From an uncultured Bartonella sp. (lineage in GTDB: Bacteria > Pseudomonadota > Alphaproteobacteria > Rhizobiales > Rhizobiaceae): DNA of 64,000 nt. Where the stretch lies: NCBI RefSeq assembly GCF_945277285.1, contig NZ_CALYPR010000006.1:16809-80808 (forward strand), read 5' to 3'. Of this stretch, positions 28,203-37,566 are shown piece by piece. Made by a program: the position numbers and the translations under genes. Position 1 is the stretch's first letter; each line of letters opens with the position of its first letter. Under the pieces are notes generated by a model that saw only the letters and a list, made by a program, of their open reading frames with translations, was not told the origin of the DNA and did not search any database.

Positions 28203-29489
28203 ATGCACGACACCCAGCACACCCAGGAAAACCAGACAGTATCAAAAAAAGTCATTACCGCAGCAGTGATGGGCGGGGCGCTCGAATGGTATGATTTTGG
28301 TGCCTATGCACTTTTTGCCTATGTTATTTCTAACCAGTTTTTCCCGACAGAGAATGAAGTTGTTTCGATGTTACTGACCTTCATCACTTTTGCTGTGGGG
28401 TTTTTGACGCGTCCTCTTGGAGCTATTATTTTAGGCGCTTATTCGGACCGGATTGGCAGGAAAGCGGCACTTTCTCTTACAATGATCCTGATGGCTGTGG
28501 GGATGGGAATTATTGCTTTTTGCCCCACTTATGAGCAGATTGGAATTCTTGCCCCAATTATTGTCGTTGTTGCCAGACTTATTCAGGGGGTTTCTGCTGG
28601 TGGAGAAATCGGAAGTGCCTTGTCAATTCTGGTAGAAACGGCCCCGGCTCATAAGCGTGGTCAATTTGCTGCGTGGCAACAAGTTAGCCAAACAGGTGCA
28701 TTTCTCGTTGCCGGGGTTATCGGCTGGATCATCACAGCGTCCCTGACGCCGGATCAGGTTGCATCTTGGGGATGGCGGTTAGCTTTTGCTTTTGGTATGC
28801 TTGTTGCTCCGGTTGGTTTTTATGTTCGCCGTCAAATTGATGAATCTCCGGCGTTTCTAGCCGAACAAAAAAAAGGTCCGAAGGAATATGTCCCGTTTGG
28901 AATCCTGCTAAAAAATAGCTGGAAACCGTTATTACTTGGCATCGGTATTGTGATGATCTGGACGGTTACCAGTAAGACAGCGAGTTCCTTTATGGCGACT
29001 TATGCAATCAAAAACCTGCATATGAATTTATCATCGCCCTATCTTGGTATGATTGTTGTGGGAATTGTTCTTTTATTCTGTCCGATTGTTGGTGCTTGGT
29101 CAGATAAAATTGGCAGGCGACCGATTATGATTGGCGCTGCTGTCGCCATCCTTATCTTTGCCTACCCGTCCTTTTGGCTGTTATCGGCTTATCCGACAGT
29201 TTTGGTGTTAATCGTCCAGCAATTTTTTTATGCCGTTTTGATGGTGCTTTATACGGCTCCTGCATCGGCCGCATTGTCAGAATTGTTTCCTACGGCATTC
29301 CGCTCTTCTGGAATTGCGCTGTCATATAATATTGCAGTGACAATATTTGGCGGATTTTCTCCGGCAATTTCAACGGCCCTTATTGGTGTGACAGGCGATA
29401 ATCGAGCGATCGCTTATTATATAATGTTTGCCGCATTGGTCAGTATTATTGCGCTTTTTTGCTCGCGTAAAATAACTCAGATGAAATAG
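28203..29489 (+). CDS. MHS family MFS transporter (metabolite:H+ symporter)
   Basis: 428-residue inner-membrane permease of the major facilitator superfamily. The N-terminus LEWYDFGAYALFAY and the loops GAYSDRIGRKAAL and GAWSDKIGRRPIM are characteristic of the MHS group (shikimate, proline/betaine, citrate and 2-oxoglutarate importers). The ATG at 28203 has GGAG upstream and is preferred over the TTG at 28179. It is followed after 49 bp by the M20 hydrolase, implying import and then cleavage of the same compound. The substrate is unknown. Confidence 0.92.
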   Translation: MHDTQHTQENQTVSKKVITAAVMGGALEWYDFGAYALFAYVISNQFFPTENEVVSMLLTFITFAVGFLTRPLGAIILGAYSDRIGRKAALSLTMILMAVGMGIIAFCPTYEQIGILAPIIVVVARLIQGVSAGGEIGSALSILVETAPAHKRGQFAAWQQVSQTGAFLVAGVIGWIITASLTPDQVASWGWRLAFAFGMLVAPVGFYVRRQIDESPAFLAEQKKGPKEYVPFGILLKNSWKPLLLGIGIVMIWTVTSKTASSFMATYAIKNLHMNLSSPYLGMIVVGIVLLFCPIVGAWSDKIGRRPIMIGAAVAILIFAYPSFWLLSAYPTVLVLIVQQFFYAVLMVLYTAPASAALSELFPTAFRSSGIALSYNIAVTIFGGFSPAISTALIGVTGDNRAIAYYIMFAALVSIIALFCSRKITQMK

Positions 29490-29499
29490 AAGGAAAATC

Positions 29500-29522
29500 T
29501 GCAGGCTTTTCAAAAACCTGCA
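29500..29522 (+). other. hairpin between the MHS gene and the M20 gene
   Basis: TGCAGG (29500-29505) pairs with CCTGCA (29517-29522) around an 11-nt loop. No T-run follows. It may modulate the relative expression or stability of the two-gene transcript. Confidence 0.35.
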
Positions 29523-29538
29523 CAAAGGCAGCCTTAGA

Positions 29539-30708
29539 ATGATAGAAAATAGTAAAACAGTTGCTGACTCTATAAACGCTTATTTGCCGGAAATGCTGGA
29601 ATTACGCCATAAGATCCATGCTAATCCGGAAACTGGATTCGAAGAGGCAGCAACTTCGGCACTTGTGGCTAAACTTTTGAAAAGTTGGGGATATAATGTT
29701 GTAACGGGAATTGCCGGAACTGGTGTAGTTGCTACCTTAAAATTGGGAAATGGTAAAAAGCAATTGGGGCTGCGTGCCGATATGGACGCATTGCCGGTAT
29801 GTGAGCATACCGGTTTGTCCTATGCCAGCAAAAACGATGGTAAAATGCACGCTTGCGGCCATGATGGACATACATCAACATTGTTAACAGCTGCTCGATA
29901 TCTTGCACAAACCAAACAATTTTCAGGTACACTCAACCTTATTTTTCAGCCGGCAGAAGAAGGGCTTGGCGGTGCAAGGCGTATGGTTGAAGAAGGGATT
30001 TTCGGTAAATTTCCGTGTGATGCTATTTTTGGCTATCATAATGTACCAAAAATTCCGGAAGGCAAATTCTGTTTTATATCCGGCGCTGCGACAGCCGCCT
30101 CTGATCGGGCGAGAATTGTTATAAAAGGAAAAAGTGGTCACGGCGCCCAACCTGAAACTGCCGTCGATCCCATTGTTATCGGCGCGGCAATTGTAACCTC
30201 ATTGCAGACCATTGTTTCTCGCAATGTCGCACCGCTCAAGCCAGCTGTTGTAACGGTTGCAAGCTTTCATGCCGGCGAAGCCTATAACATCATTCCGGCA
30301 ACAGCAGAGTTGAAACTGACAATAAGAAGCTACGATGAAGAAACGCGTCGTCTCCTTGAAAAACGTGTTAAGGAAATAGCCGAATATCAGGCACATGTCT
30401 TTGGTGGACAATGCGAAATTGATTATTTTCGGCTCAATCCAGCCTGTAAAAATGATCATGATTTAACCGATTTTGCCCGTAAGGTGGCTAAAGACGCATT
30501 TGGCAGCGAGGCCATAGAAGATCGCATTGAACCGTTTACTTTCAGCGAAGATTTTTCCTATATGTTACAGGAAAGGCCGGGATGTTACCTTTTTATAGGA
30601 AACGGAAACACCGCAAATCTACACAGCGACCATTATAATTTCAATGACGAATTATTGTTGCGGGCAAGTACTTATTGGGTGCGTCTTGTTGAAACCTATC
30701 TTTGCTGA
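29539..30708 (+). CDS. M20 family metallo-amidohydrolase (hippurate / N-acyl-amino-acid hydrolase type)
   Basis: 389 residues of the M20D group, which releases amino acids from N-acyl or auxin-like conjugates. Metal-binding motifs are RADMDALP at 79-86, HACGHDGHTS at 104-113 (Cys106, His108), the PAEE pair at 139-142 and the His of FGYHNVP near 166. A dimerisation domain is inserted between. No signal peptide is present, so it acts on imported substrate. It is paired with the MHS importer and probably controlled by the divergent LysR. Confidence 0.9.
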   Translation: MIENSKTVADSINAYLPEMLELRHKIHANPETGFEEAATSALVAKLLKSWGYNVVTGIAGTGVVATLKLGNGKKQLGLRADMDALPVCEHTGLSYASKNDGKMHACGHDGHTSTLLTAARYLAQTKQFSGTLNLIFQPAEEGLGGARRMVEEGIFGKFPCDAIFGYHNVPKIPEGKFCFISGAATAASDRARIVIKGKSGHGAQPETAVDPIVIGAAIVTSLQTIVSRNVAPLKPAVVTVASFHAGEAYNIIPATAELKLTIRSYDEETRRLLEKRVKEIAEYQAHVFGGQCEIDYFRLNPACKNDHDLTDFARKVAKDAFGSEAIEDRIEPFTFSEDFSYMLQERPGCYLFIGNGNTANLHSDHYNFNDELLLRASTYWVRLVETYLC

Positions 30709-31042
30709 ACCGCGTCCCAAAGGCTTATTTTGAAAAGGCTATAGCAGGTGCTGCGTAGCTATTATTCGGTTTTTACATCCTAAAAATAACTTCTGGTTAA
30801 AAGCCGCTTCGAAAAAAAAGCCGATGTATTGATTTATATCGGCTTCATCAAAGCACTTCCCTTGAAAATAGAAAAACTATTTGCATGACGTTTGTGCAAT
30901 TTCCATGTTTGTAAAATTACCGGTTAGTATATTTATCATAAGGTTTTACCGATTATTTCGAAACATTTATTGTTGAAAGAGAGCTGTGGGATAGGGGGAA
31001 GAGCTATTTCCTTCAATAAAAAGAATCTGCTATTGAAAATTC
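30709..31042. other. intergenic region between the M20 gene and thyA
   Basis: No gene seen. It contains a hairpin with a T-run on the minus strand (annotated separately) and AT-rich sequence that should hold the thyA promoter. Confidence 0.5.
30812..30845 (-). terminator. leftward Rho-independent terminator without an obvious gene
   Basis: The 11-bp stem (30818-30828 with 30835-30845, one G-U pair) has eight consecutive A at 30812-30819 on the plus strand, which is a T8 tract on the minus strand. No minus-strand gene lies upstream of it in the leftward sense; thyA and folA are rightward. It may stop antisense transcription or end an unannotated small RNA. On the plus strand it lacks a T-run. 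Confidence 0.55.
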
Positions 31043-31837
31043 ATGAAAAATTATCTCGACCTTCTTTCTTATGTTTTGGAAAACGGCGTTGACCGGTCAG
31101 ATCGTACCGGAACGGGCACGCGCTCTATATTTGGCTATCAAATGCGTTTTGACCTCGCCAAAGGCTTTCCGTTGCTCACAACAAAAAAGCTCCATTTGCG
31201 CTCGATTATCTATGAATTATTATGGTTTTTACGAGGTGATACCAACGTCAAATGGCTGAATGAACACGGCGTTTCGATTTGGGATGAATGGGCCGATGAA
31301 AACGGTGATCTTGGGCCGGTCTATGGCTATCAATGGCGTTCATGGCCATCACCGGACGGTCGCCATATCGACCAGATAGCGAATGTCGTCGATATGATTA
31401 TCAAAACACCAAATTCGCGCCGGCTGATTGTGTCGGCTTGGAATCCGGCGCTGGTTGACGAGATGGCGTTGCCGCCTTGCCACTGTCTGTTCCAATTTTA
31501 TGTTGCTAAAGGCAAACTTTCTTGCCAGCTCTATCAGCGGTCGGCAGATATTTTCTTAGGCGTGCCGTTTAATATTGCCTCTTATGCCTTGCTTACCATG
31601 ATGATTGCGCAGGTTACCGGACTGAAGCCGGGGGAATTTGTCCATACCTTTGGCGATGCACATCTTTATTCCAACCATTTTGTGCAGGCGAAACTGCAAC
31701 TTACGCGTACCCCCTTGGCGTTACCAACAATGAAACTCAATCCTGAGGTAAAGGATCTCTTCAAATTCGAATATGAGGATTTTGAACTTATAAATTATGT
31801 TGCAGCTCCGCACATAAAAGCACCGGTGGCGGTATAA
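31043..31837 (+). CDS. thyA: thymidylate synthase
   Basis: Methylates dUMP to dTMP using 5,10-methylenetetrahydrofolate. The 264 residues have the active-site Cys146 in [12 protein letters not shown], the folate/dUMP-binding [14 protein letters not shown] start and the [19 protein letters not shown] segment. The stop codon shares its last base with the folA start, so the dihydrofolate made by ThyA is reduced by the product of the next, co-translated gene. Confidence 0.98.
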   Translation: MKNYLDLLSYVLENGVDRSDRTGTGTRSIFGYQMRFDLAKGFPLLTTKKLHLRSIIYELLWFLRGDTNVKWLNEHGVSIWDEWADENGDLGPVYGYQWRSWPSPDGRHIDQIANVVDMIIKTPNSRRLIVSAWNPALVDEMALPPCHCLFQFYVAKGKLSCQLYQRSADIFLGVPFNIASYALLTMMIAQVTGLKPGEFVHTFGDAHLYSNHFVQAKLQLTRTPLALPTMKLNPEVKDLFKFEYEDFELINYVAAPHIKAPVAV

Positions 31838-32343
31838 TGGTACCTATTTGTATTATTGTAGCTGTTGCCGAAAATGGCGTTATCGGACGCGATGGCAGCA
31901 TGCCATGGCGTTTGTCAACCGATTTAAAAAGATTTAAGTCTTTGACAGTTGGTAACCCTGTCATCATGGGGCGCAAAACATGGGATTCGCTGAAATCGCC
32001 ATTGGTAGGGCGCACGAATATTGTTATCACCCATGACAAAAAATTTATTGCTGAAGGGGCAATTGTTACACGTTCTTTTGATGAAGCACGTCGTGTGGCT
32101 GAAGAGCAGGCCAATAAAGATAATAGCAAATTTATTTTTGTCATTGGCGGGGGCGAGATTTTTAAATTGGCTTTGCCAACTGCCAATCGCATGTATATCA
32201 CGGAAATTCTGTCACCCGTTGAGGGGGATACTTTTTTCCCGACGTTCAATGCTGAAAATTGGCATGCGTTGTCGACTGAAATGGTACCGCCAGGCCCGAA
32301 AGACTCTCAAGCCACGCGTTTTGTGGTCTACGAACGGCAATAA
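31837..32343 (+). CDS. folA: dihydrofolate reductase
   Basis: Reduces dihydrofolate with NADPH. The 168 residues show the VAVAENGVIGRDGSMPWRL start with the flexible loop, the MGRKTWDSL segment and the VIGGGEIF nucleotide-binding turn. The ATG overlaps the thyA stop by one base (TAATG), indicating translational coupling. Confidence 0.97.
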   Translation: MVPICIIVAVAENGVIGRDGSMPWRLSTDLKRFKSLTVGNPVIMGRKTWDSLKSPLVGRTNIVITHDKKFIAEGAIVTRSFDEARRVAEEQANKDNSKFIFVIGGGEIFKLALPTANRMYITEILSPVEGDTFFPTFNAENWHALSTEMVPPGPKDSQATRFVVYERQ

Positions 32344-32377
32344 AGTTCTAAAAAATGGGCAAAAGATCAATCAGTGC

Positions 32378-32408
32378 GTTGAAACGTGCTAACGACATCC
32401 CTATAAAT
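32378..32408 (+). promoter_or_regulatory. possible sigma-32 (RpoH) promoter of hflK
   Basis: GTTGAAA at 32378-32384, 14 nt, then CCCTATAAAT at 32399-32408. It resembles heat-shock promoters (CTTGAAA and a CCTAT-type -10), and hflKC with a Do protease are common heat-shock genes. The -35 lacks the first C. Pattern match only. Confidence 0.4.
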
Positions 32409-32455
32409 GAGGGACGATAAATCATGCGTAATTTTGCGCTTATCAAGAGGTGATT

Positions 32456-33640
32456 ATGCCCTGGAGCAATCAGAATGGCGGCGGCCCATGGGGAGGCGGC
32501 AATAATAATGGTGGAAGCCCTTGGAGCAGCGGCGGAAACGACAACGGCAATAAAAATCCTTGGGGAAAGAAGCCATCGGGTTCTGGTGGTAATGGCGGTG
32601 GTAACGGCGGCAGCAATGGCCCCGATATTGACGATATTCTGCGTAAAAGTCAGGACACGTTGAAGCAATTCGGCGGTGGTAGCATTATCCTTGTGGTCAT
32701 TATTGTTGCTGTCATTTTGTGGCTTATTCAGTGTTTTTATGTTGTGCAACAGAATGAACAGGCCGTTGAATTGCGTTTTGGTGTTCCAAAACCCGGCATT
32801 ATAAGCGATGGCCTACATTTTCACTTTTGGCCAGTGGAAAATTATTTGAAAGTTCCATTGACGGAAAAGACAATTACAATTGGCGGTAAAACAGGTCAGC
32901 CACAGCAAAGTGACGGGCTGATGCTGTCGAGTGACCAAAACATCGTTTATGTCAATTTTTCCGTTTATTACCGCATTGCTGATCCGAGCAAATATCTGTT
33001 CAATGTCAATGAACAGGAAGGCACAGTCCGTCAGGTTGCAGAAAGCGCTATGCGTGAAGTTGTCGGTCGTCGTCCGGTGGATGATGTGCTACGGGACAAA
33101 AAAGAAGAAGTTGCTGATAATGTAAAAACAATTATTCAGTCAATAGCTGATAAATATCAGCTTGGCGTGCAGGTTAACCGCGTTTCTATCAGTGAAGCAG
33201 ACCCGCCAACAAAAGTTGCAGCGGCTTTTAACTCCTTTCAGCAGGCCGAGCAGGAACGCGGGCGAATGATTGAAGAAGGCAACCGTGTGCGCTTTAACAA
33301 ATTGGGGCTCGCCAATGGTGAAGCTTCAAAAGTGCGCGAGATTGCCAAGGGCGAAAAAGCCCAGATGGTTGAAGAAGCAAAAGGACTTGCCGAACGTTTT
33401 GCAGCCATTTCCCGCGAAGCTGCTGTCGCACCGGAGGCAAGTCGATATCGCCTTTATATGGAAACAGTAGGAAATATTCTTAATGCACCGAATAAATTGG
33501 TTCTAGATCAAAAAAATGGTGGTCCGGTGACCTACTTACCTTTAACCGAATTGATGTCTGGTAAAAACCAGTCATCTTTGTCTTCCAAGGCGACGAAGCC
33601 AGCACAAACCGGTTCGACTACAACAGGAGGACAACAATAA
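32456..33640 (+). CDS. hflK: FtsH protease activity modulator HflK
   Basis: SPFH/prohibitin-family membrane protein that forms a large complex with HflC around the FtsH protease. It has 394 residues from the ATG at 32456, with AGAGG upstream. A Gly/Asn/Trp-rich cytoplasmic N-terminus (1-60) precedes one transmembrane helix (about 75-100) and the SPFH domain with the coiled region EQERGRMIEEGNRVR. The gene overlaps hflC by one base. Confidence 0.95.
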   Translation: MPWSNQNGGGPWGGGNNNGGSPWSSGGNDNGNKNPWGKKPSGSGGNGGGNGGSNGPDIDDILRKSQDTLKQFGGGSIILVVIIVAVILWLIQCFYVVQQNEQAVELRFGVPKPGIISDGLHFHFWPVENYLKVPLTEKTITIGGKTGQPQQSDGLMLSSDQNIVYVNFSVYYRIADPSKYLFNVNEQEGTVRQVAESAMREVVGRRPVDDVLRDKKEEVADNVKTIIQSIADKYQLGVQVNRVSISEADPPTKVAAAFNSFQQAEQERGRMIEEGNRVRFNKLGLANGEASKVREIAKGEKAQMVEEAKGLAERFAAISREAAVAPEASRYRLYMETVGNILNAPNKLVLDQKNGGPVTYLPLTELMSGKNQSSLSSKATKPAQTGSTTTGGQQ

Positions 33641-34536
33641 TGCAGCAAAACCGTTTTTTTATTGGCCTTGGTGTCGTTATCGTTGTGTTGCTCGCAGTAT
33701 GGATGTCTGTATTTATCGTCTATCCACGTCAGCAAATTGCAGTTAAGCGTTTCGGACAAATTGTGCGGGTTGAAGAGAATCCCGGCCTTTATTTCAAAAC
33801 GCCCTTCATAGACCAGACGGTAATTATTGATAACCGTCTATTGCGTTATGACGTTCCAACCCAGTCAGTGCAGGTGCGCGGTGGCGCTTATTATGAAGTC
33901 GACGCGTTTTTCATTTATCGGATAACAGACTCAAAATTGTTTCTGCAACGCATCAGTTCCGGTCGTCCGCAAGTTGCTGCCGAGGAAAACCTCGCGCCAC
34001 GTTTTATTGACGCATTGCGCGCCGTCTATGGCAAGCGTGAATTTAAAGCTGCTCTTTCGGACGAACGTGGAGCGATGATGAGCGAAGTTCAGCAACAGTT
34101 TTCTGCTGATGCCGGTTCGCTGGGTATTACTATTGTCGATGTCAGAATTCGCAAGACGGATTTGACTGATGCCGTGTCGGATGATGTCTATAAACAGATG
34201 GCGGCCGAACGCGAAGCGGCAGCAGAAAATATTCGTGCACGTGGGCAGCAGGAACGTGACCGCATCGTTGCTGAAGCCAATCGCGAATATGAAGAAATAG
34301 TTGCAGCCGCCAAACGTGATGCTGAAATCACTCGTGGTGAAGGACAGGCTGAAAGCATTCGTTTGTTGCTTGACGCAAGAAAATCCAATCCGGCATTTTA
34401 TGATTTCTGGTTGGCTATGGAAAATTATAAGAAGTTGGAAAAAACACCGATGGTTATTTCGCCAAATGAGGATTTCTTCTATTATTTCCATAATCCTTTG
34501 GCTGCTGATAAAATTACACTGCCGGCGGCCAATTGA
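33640..34536 (+). CDS. hflC: FtsH protease activity modulator HflC
   Basis: Partner of HflK. The 298 residues have an N-terminal transmembrane helix (about 6-26), the SPFH domain with VEENPGLYFKTPFID, and the conserved RARGQQERDRIVAEANREYE coiled coil. The start ATG shares a base with the hflK stop. The stop overlaps the ATG of the small downstream membrane protein, giving a tightly packed unit. Confidence 0.95.
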   Translation: MQQNRFFIGLGVVIVVLLAVWMSVFIVYPRQQIAVKRFGQIVRVEENPGLYFKTPFIDQTVIIDNRLLRYDVPTQSVQVRGGAYYEVDAFFIYRITDSKLFLQRISSGRPQVAAEENLAPRFIDALRAVYGKREFKAALSDERGAMMSEVQQQFSADAGSLGITIVDVRIRKTDLTDAVSDDVYKQMAAEREAAAENIRARGQQERDRIVAEANREYEEIVAAAKRDAEITRGEGQAESIRLLLDARKSNPAFYDFWLAMENYKKLEKTPMVISPNEDFFYYFHNPLAADKITLPAAN

Positions 34537-34733
34537 TGGGAATATTGTTTACCGCAATTGGCCTAGTTCTATTTATTGAGGGGCTAATTTATGCTGGTTT
34601 TCCATCATTGGTGAAAAAAATGGCGTCACAAATTACGGTGACGCCTGAACACTTGTTGCGGTTAAGTGGATTTGCCGCAATGGTTGTCGGACGCATTGTC
34701 GTTTGGCTCATGCAATCAAAGATGTTTGGCTAG
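34536..34733 (+). CDS. DUF2065 family small membrane protein
   Basis: 65-residue protein with two hydrophobic segments (GILFTAIGLVLFIEGLIYAG and LSGFAAMVVGRIVVWLM). DUF2065 proteins regularly follow hflC in proteobacteria; their function is unknown. The ATG at 34536 overlaps the hflC stop and is preferred to the TTG at 34533. Confidence 0.85.
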   Translation: MGILFTAIGLVLFIEGLIYAGFPSLVKKMASQITVTPEHLLRLSGFAAMVVGRIVVWLMQSKMFG

Positions 34734-34879
34734 TGAAGTGCTTTTGGGGGACAACGGCCGGTGTCGATGACGAGTATCAGGGACGGGCATTTGGAAAAAT
34801 TCTACCATTCCCCTTTGCGATGAAATGTTTTAAATGGGAGCATAATTCAGTTGTTGTCGCTCTCAGATGGGATGCTAAT

Positions 34880-36376
34880 ATGTTGTTAAAGCACTTTATG
34901 CTTGCTGTTGCTCTTAGCTCGGCCACGGTATTTCCCCCGTCGGCTGGTTGGTCAGAAGTAGCACTAGAACATAAGGTGCCTCAGTCAGTTGCAGATCTTG
35001 CTTCAGGTCTTTTGGATGCAGTCGTTAATATCTCGACATCACAGACTGTAAAGGGCTCCGATGAGGGCGATAAGACAGCTACGCCAAAAGTTGAAGAAGG
35101 TGCGCCTTTTCAGGAGTATTTTAACGATTTCTTTTCATCCAAAAAGGACAAAAACGAGTTAAATCAATCAAGAAAAGTACAGTCGCTCGGCTCGGGTTTT
35201 GTAATTGACGCGGAAAAAGGGCTAATAGTCACCAATAACCATGTTATCGCTGATGCCGACGATATTGAAGTCAATTTCACCGATGGGTCCAAGTTAAAAG
35301 CGAAACTATTGGGTAAGGACGCAAAAACCGACCTTGCTCTTCTGCAAGTTGACCCGAAAGGAAAGAAGCTTACTGCAGTTTCGTTTGGCGATTCTGAAAG
35401 TGCCCGCATTGGCGATTGGGTGATGGCTATCGGCAATCCGTTCGGGCTTGGTGGGACCGTTACCGTCGGAATTATTTCGGCCAGAAACCGTGACATTAGC
35501 GCCGGGCCCTACGATGATTTTATTCAAACGGATGCAGCAATCAACCGCGGCAATTCCGGTGGTCCACTTTTTGATATGAATGGCAAGGTTATTGGTATCA
35601 ATACTGCGATTATTTCACCTTCCGGTGGCTCTATCGGTATCGGTTTTGCTATTCCATCCGATATGGCAACAAGTGTTTTGGATCAATTGAAGGAATTTGG
35701 CGAAACCCGTCGTGGTTCACTTGCAATTCGAATTCAGCCAGTTACCCAAGAAATAGCCGACAGTTTAAAATTGCCTAAAGCGGAAGGTGCGCTGGTGGCT
35801 GGAAAAATAGATGATAAAACGGTTGATCATTCACAGCTGAAAGAGGGGGATGTGATTACCCGTTTTGGCACTCATACAATCAAGGATGCACGTGAACTGC
35901 CACGTATTGTCGCTGAAAGTGCGGTTGGAAAAGTTGTCGATGTGACAGTGCTTCGTGACGGAGGAGAAAAAACTGTCAAAGTCAAACTGGGTCGTCTTAA
36001 GGAAAAAGAAGAGATCAATGACAAGCTGAATGAGAATAGCGATGAAGGTCAGGACAATAAAAGTGGGTCTCACGATGCACTTCATTCAATGGGCATGACA
36101 TTGTCAAAAATGTCGGATGACTTGCGGAAAAGTTTTCATATTAAGGCGGGTGTTGATGGCGTTGTGGTAACGGCTGTTGCCCCTAACAGTGCCGCAGATG
36201 AAAAACGCATCCGTGCAGGGGAAGTGATTGTCGATATTAATCAGCAAGTGGTCAAAACACCGGAAGATGTTGCCAAAGCGATTGATAATCTGCGTGCGAA
36301 CGGCCGTAAAAATGCACTTTTGATGGTTGCCGGTGAAGACGGGGAATTACGGTTTGTAACACTCCGCATTGATTGA
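34880..36376 (+). CDS. Do family periplasmic serine protease (DegP/HtrA-like)
   Basis: Periplasmic protease-chaperone for misfolded envelope proteins. The frame is open from 34703, but the ATG at 34880 gives a signal peptide (LLKHFMLAVALSSATVFPPS) and 498 residues. The catalytic triad is H121 (VTNNHVIAD), D151 (KTDLALLQ) and S226 (RGNSGGPL). Two PDZ domains follow, about 290-375 and 400-490. Placement after hflKC is common in alphaproteobacteria and suggests a joint quality-control role. Confidence 0.93.
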   Translation: MLLKHFMLAVALSSATVFPPSAGWSEVALEHKVPQSVADLASGLLDAVVNISTSQTVKGSDEGDKTATPKVEEGAPFQEYFNDFFSSKKDKNELNQSRKVQSLGSGFVIDAEKGLIVTNNHVIADADDIEVNFTDGSKLKAKLLGKDAKTDLALLQVDPKGKKLTAVSFGDSESARIGDWVMAIGNPFGLGGTVTVGIISARNRDISAGPYDDFIQTDAAINRGNSGGPLFDMNGKVIGINTAIISPSGGSIGIGFAIPSDMATSVLDQLKEFGETRRGSLAIRIQPVTQEIADSLKLPKAEGALVAGKIDDKTVDHSQLKEGDVITRFGTHTIKDARELPRIVAESAVGKVVDVTVLRDGGEKTVKVKLGRLKEKEEINDKLNENSDEGQDNKSGSHDALHSMGMTLSKMSDDLRKSFHIKAGVDGVVVTAVAPNSAADEKRIRAGEVIVDINQQVVKTPEDVAKAIDNLRANGRKNALLMVAGEDGELRFVTLRID

Positions 36377-36652
36377 ATTCTGGCGTTTTCCCGACCGACA
36401 TAACTATTGTATCATTTGGCTCTGTTCAGAGTTTAAATCATGCAAAAAAATGAAATGTCTATGCTATTGGTTTGCAATGAGTGCGCAAAGAAAAAAGCAA
36501 ATGAAATACGTTGATAAAATTCAATCATTTTTAACATCAACAATTGTAAATATTTCAATAGATGCTTGATCGTCAAATTGTATAATTGCTTTGCTTCTGT
36601 AAGAAAAAATCAAATTTCACGTTCAATTTTTATCAACGGTTCTTGCCAATTC

Positions 36653-37552
36653 TCAATGCAAAAAGTCATTTTTTCGGTAGCCTTGGAGATAAAGTAGGGC
36701 TGTCAAATCGCCATTATCAATGCGGATAGATGCAGCTTCTGCAACAACCGGTTTGGCGTGAAGAGCAACACCAGAGCCGGCTCTCTTTAGCATAGCAAGA
36801 TCATTGGCACCATCACCAACAGCCATAGCGTCTTCTGTAGATATATTGAGTTGTTTGCAGAGCTGCTCCAGCTTTGCAAGTTTTGCTTGTTTTCCTAATA
36901 TTGGCTCATTGACCAAACCGGCCAAATGATCACCTTCAATGACGAGTTCATTGGCATTATGTTCGTCAAATCCGATTGCATTTGCAATTTTTGATGTAAA
37001 AATTGTGAATCCACCAGAAACAAGAGCCGTGTAAGCACCATTTCCGCGCATTGTCGCAATCAGTTCTTTGCCCCCCTTGGTCAGCGTAATGCGTTTTTTA
37101 ATGACATTGTCTATGATAGAAAGCGGAAGCCCTTTTAACAGGGCAACACGTTCGCGAAGAGCAGGCTCGAAGGCAATTTCTCCGTTCATGGCGCGCTTTG
37201 TTATGTCGGAAATATAGTCACGTAAACCGGCCTCTTCAGCTAGTTCGTCAATGCATTCTTGGCCAATCATGGTCGAGTCCATATCAGCAAGAAGAAGTTT
37301 TTTCCTTCTCTTGTCCTGAATTTGAACGGCTATATCAATTGGCTCTTTTTCCAATGCAGTGCGCAAGGCTTTTAAAGCTTCATCATGGTTAAAATGGTTG
37401 CCTAAAGGAATATCGCATGCAACACCATCACAAAGCCAATAGACAGTGCTTGCGTTAACACTAACACAGGCTTTATCAACTAATTGAGGAGTTAACGCCG
37501 GTTTTTCGGGATTGGCAATTAAAGTAGCCACAAGCAACGCACTATGAGACAT
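36653..37552 (-). CDS. serB: phosphoserine phosphatase
   Basis: Final step of serine synthesis, removing phosphate from O-phosphoserine. The 299 residues have an N-terminal ACT-like region (1-80) and a HAD phosphatase domain with D90-M-D92-S-T as nucleophile and acid. The GQECIDELA motif, the GGFTIFTSKIA segment and the AVGDGANDLAML motif III follow. It is divergent from miaA, with only 14 bp between start codons, so each promoter must lie in the other gene. Confidence 0.96.
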   Translation of the reverse strand: MSHSALLVATLIANPEKPALTPQLVDKACVSVNASTVYWLCDGVACDIPLGNHFNHDEALKALRTALEKEPIDIAVQIQDKRRKKLLLADMDSTMIGQECIDELAEEAGLRDYISDITKRAMNGEIAFEPALRERVALLKGLPLSIIDNVIKKRITLTKGGKELIATMRGNGAYTALVSGGFTIFTSKIANAIGFDEHNANELVIEGDHLAGLVNEPILGKQAKLAKLEQLCKQLNISTEDAMAVGDGANDLAMLKRAGSGVALHAKPVVAEAASIRIDNGDLTALLYLQGYRKNDFLH

Positions 37553-37566
37553 GGGGAACTCCGCTC

